A stretch of DNA of 64,000 nucleotides, taken from Paraescarpia echinospica (lineage: Eukaryota > Annelida > Polychaeta > Sabellida > Siboglinidae). The notes beneath the pieces were generated by a model. That model saw only the letters and a program-made list of their open reading frames with translations. It ran no database searches and was not told the DNA's origin. The DNA lies in assembly GCA_020002185.1 (NCBI GenBank), contig CM034534.1, positions 12,248,914 to 12,312,913 on the forward strand. Reading direction: 5' to 3'. The position numbers were made by a program, and so were the translations under genes. Of this stretch, positions 60,774 to 64,000 are shown piece after piece. The first letter of the stretch is position 1. Every line of letters starts with the position of its first letter.

Positions 60774-60981
60774 TACCTGCCAACTCTCCCGTGAAATCCG
60801 GGAGTCTCTCGGATTTGGGGTGTATCTCCCGGAATACAGGTAAATCTCTCGGGTTTCTCTGAAAATCTCCAGCAGCACCCTCCCCCGTCTTCTGATGTCA
60901 AGATCCGAGACAGCGCGACACGGCAAGCGTGCTTAACCGCTGATGAATCTCCCGGATTTTAACAAAAATAGTTGGCAGGTA
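60774..60981. mobile_element. MITE with tacctgccaac termini
   Basis: A 208-bp element whose ends are tacctgccaactctcccg on the left and cccggat--gttggcaggta on the right (11-bp perfect outer inverted repeat). It is rich in ctcccgg/ccgggag blocks inside. The 'tgccaactctcccg' terminus is a type I recall from non-autonomous DNA elements in several animal genomes. There is no ORF of its own. Confidence 0.7.
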
Positions 60982-61439
60982 TAGGTTAATCTCAGAAAAT
61001 CTTCTAGAGCACTCCCCAGCATTGTGTTTGGCCTTCAGTGTGCACGGCACCTCGTTTTGGCATCGGGGGAGACAGTTGGAATTTTTTGTGATCGTCAGAA
61101 GGAGTGCATTTGGAGGTTTTTGGTGAGCCTCGATGGAGTTGCTGTTGGACATTTTTTATAATATACAGTTTATGTTTACGTATGAATGTTTTGTTTACTA
61201 TTTGAATGTTTAGCGAGGGCAACATTCAAATTTCGAACAATATTTCCGGATTAGTAAATGTCATTTGATAAACACTATACCGGCATTGCATTCAGCATAT
61301 TGATTCTAGAATTGAAATCATTACGTTACAAATTGAAGTACACACAAATATTGCTACAAACATTACATTTTATTTTATAAAAAGAAGCATGTCACCAATT
61401 TTCTTCTGGAAAAAACAACGGATGAGCACAAAGGGATGG
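60982..61439. other. No firm feature
   Basis: Holds the minus-strand protein-like stretch described with 60640-60772, then AT-rich DNA without identifiable content. Confidence 0.4.
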
Positions 61440-61690
61440 TCCGTGTATATACCGTCTTTTCATTTTTCGTTTTGAAATTTACGAACGAAAAAGGAAAAGC
61501 AAACAATGTTCGATTTTCGTTTCCATATTTGAAGTACGAAAAACGAATACAATCTACTATTCGCGGTATTTCTAGCGCATGTTAGAAAAACAAAATAACA
61601 ATAAAACAAATCGTTTTTCGTTTTCACTGCATCAGAACGGAAAACGAAATACAACTGCAGCACCACTCGTTTTTCGTTTTTTGTACTTAG
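61440..61690. repeat. Cluster of ttttcgtttt-type motifs on both strands
   Basis: At least seven occurrences of tttt(t)cgtttt or its complement (for example near 61457, 61484, 61513, 61537, 61613, 61637 and 61669), in both orientations, within 250 bp. The spacing is irregular, so this is not a simple tandem repeat. Confidence 0.6.
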
Positions 61691-61814
61691 GAAGCTTCAG
61701 CTGCCTTACTGCTTCGGCTAGGCGACAAAAAAGAGTTGGTGGCTGCGAGACAATTAGGTCGCACTGGCGGCGTTTTGAAAACAAATTCGCTGAGATTGCA
61801 TTGTCGCCGAACAC

Positions 61815-62533
<719 letters not shown>

Positions 62534-62707
62534 CTGGCCTATAGTTAGATGCTAGTGGAGTGATTTTTTGAAAACAAAGCTGATATTTGTACAGAAAACG
62601 CAAAATATTAGGGGTATCCTATGACTTGCGAGATTGTGCATGATTGCTTGTAATAATATTATCCAACTAGAAATGAGGTACTGGTTACATTACAATTTGC
62701 TGCCATA

Positions 62708-64000
62708 TATAAAGAAGCACTTTATAAAGAAGCACTAAACCAAGCTACAGCTGAAATTAGAAATTCAAAGAGAAGCTATGAACATAAATTTGCTTCTAAT
62801 ATAAAACATGACAGCAAGAGTTTTTATGCATATATTCGAAGCAAACAGAAAGTTCAGGATAAGGTCGGTCCTCTAGAAGATAGTGCTGGAAATGTAATAT
62901 CAGAAGGATTCTTAATGGCAGAAGACCTGAATGAGTATTTTAGTTCAGTGTTTACCAGAGAAGACACTAGTTCACTGCCAGTACCAGAGGCTAAGTTCAA
63001 GGGGGCAGAATCAGACTATTTAAGACAGTTAATTGTAACCCCAGAAATGGTAGCTAAGAAAATCAGGGCTATGAAGGATAATAAATCACCTGGAGTGGAT
63101 GGTATTCCATCCAAACTACTATTGGAAATTGTAAAACAAATTAGCATACTTCTTGCAACAGTTTTCAACTTGTCATTAGAAGAGGGAGTGGTTCCTTTAG
63201 AATGGAAAGAAGCAAACATTATACCGTTATTCAAAAAAGGTTCGAGAAACAAGTCAAATAATTATAGACCAGTTAGTTTAACATCGGTGATTTGTAAATT
63301 ATTAGAAAGACTAATTAAAGATCACATGATGGATTTTCTTGTTAAACATAACTTGATAAACCCATCTCAACATGGGTTTCTAAAAGCGAGGTCATGCTTA
63401 ACAAATATGTTATGTTTTTTGGAAGATATCACTAAGTGGGTAGATGATGGATCACCAGTAGATATCATCTACTTAGATTTTCAAAAAGCTTTCGACAAAG
63501 TGCCACATCAGAGATTACTGCTTAAACTAAAGGCCCATGGCATAGGAAATGGTATAATTAACTGGATAGAAAAATGGCTGATTGACAGAAGACAGCGGGT
63601 AGTTGTTGATGGGGAGGCTTCAAACTGGAAATCAGTTTTGAGTGGGGTTCCACAGGGATCAGTACTGGGACCTATATTATTCTTAATATATATAAACGAT
63701 TTGGACGATGATATAGCTAGCAAGGTGTTGAAATTTGCAGATGATACAAAAGTGTTTAGAAGGATTAAAAGTGATGGAGATAGACAGCATTTACAGGATG
63801 ATCTTGACAGGTTGATCAAATGGTCTGAAAAGTGGCAAATGTTGTTCAATTTTGGGAAATGTAAATGTCTTCACACAGGACATGGGAACGAATATGTAGA
63901 ATATACAATGGGGGAACTGTACTAAGTACTACTGTAAAAGAAAAAGACTTAGGGCTGACAATTAGTGCTGACATGAAGGTTTCAGAGCAGTGTGGAATTG
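62708..64000 (+). mobile_element. CR1-type LINE, second copy, truncated at the window edge
   Basis: The 5'-truncated start is in the linker (KEALNQATAEIRNSKRSYE). A largely open RT follows (ATG 62915 to stop 63925): SVFTREDTSSLPVPE, SPGVDGIPSKLL, FKKGSRNKSNNYRPVSLTS, LDFQKAFDKVPHQRLLLKL, GVPQGSVLGPILFLIYINDL, KFADDTKVFRRI, CKCLHTGHGN. A one-base loss near 63912 shifts the frame (a stop follows) compared with 47825. Coding similarity continues to the end of the window. It is better preserved than the copy at 46040, lacking its 77-bp deletion and both stop codons. The 5' junction has tataaagaagcact twice in tandem (62708-62736). Confidence 0.92.

Overview
This window looks like repeat-dominated nuclear DNA from an animal, most likely a marine invertebrate and plausibly a mollusc. 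It has spliced exons with GT/AG borders, a Tc1-type DNA transposon, several non-LTR retrotransposon clades (CR1, L2-like, RTE-like), a tRNA-derived SINE, and very long (CA/TG)n tracts. There are no operons and no long intact single-exon genes. The fucolectin-type (FTP) exons and the CR1/L2/RTE/Tc1 mixture are common in lophotrochozoans but also occur in lancelets and cnidarians, so the species assignment is an inference.

Layout. 1-950: nothing recognised. About 951-5650: two full and one partial copy of a 2.2-kb tandem repeat. Each full copy holds purine-triplet DNA, a roughly 155-bp satellite and the remains of an ORF. 5620-6249: a 45-bp minisatellite of 14 units. 6691-26300: five near-identical copies of a 4.03-kb unit, each with one lectin-like terminal exon on the minus strand. 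26301-28945: satellite blocks in opposite orientation on either side of another decayed copy of the same ORF family. 28950-41860: scattered exons of a minus-strand fucolectin-type gene, interrupted by a Tc1 element, a 1.6-kb minisatellite, an L2-like LINE and a 1776-bp tandem duplication. 44190-48590: an RTE-like LINE relic and a CR1 LINE, bracketed by a perfect 33-nt inverted repeat. 48800-52420: dispersed repeats in inverted orientation around degenerate 180-bp tandem repeats. 52660-64000: foldback DNA, microsatellites, a decayed unknown gene, a SINE inflated by a minisatellite, a LINE relic on the minus strand, a MITE, a 718-bp (CA)n tract and a second CR1 copy running off the window.

The only coherent living-gene candidate is the minus-strand lectin gene. 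Reading right to left, its exons are an N-terminal half-domain (two tandem copies at 40312-40518 and 38536-38742), a C-terminal half (33038-33262), a second N half (30633-30842), a second C half (29517-29738), and then one of five copies of a cysteine-rich terminal exon (24974-25374, 20943-21343, 16914-17314, 12822-13222, 8790-9190). All junctions are phase 1 and fit each other, so exon duplication keeps the frame. No signal-peptide exon or promoter was found.

Two themes stand out. First, tandem arrays have repeatedly grown out of sequence already present: a 45-bp piece of the 2.2-kb repeat, 19 bp of a LINE endonuclease ORF, and the B-box region of a SINE. Second, a decayed ORF family with conserved EEAD, RT(V/I)D and C-T-T-AFFG-G blocks is twice found next to the same 155-bp satellite, and once sits between satellite arms in inverted orientation. 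This is the best candidate here for an undescribed mobile element. Its motifs resemble, by eye only, the acidic core of FEN/XPG/PIN-type nucleases.
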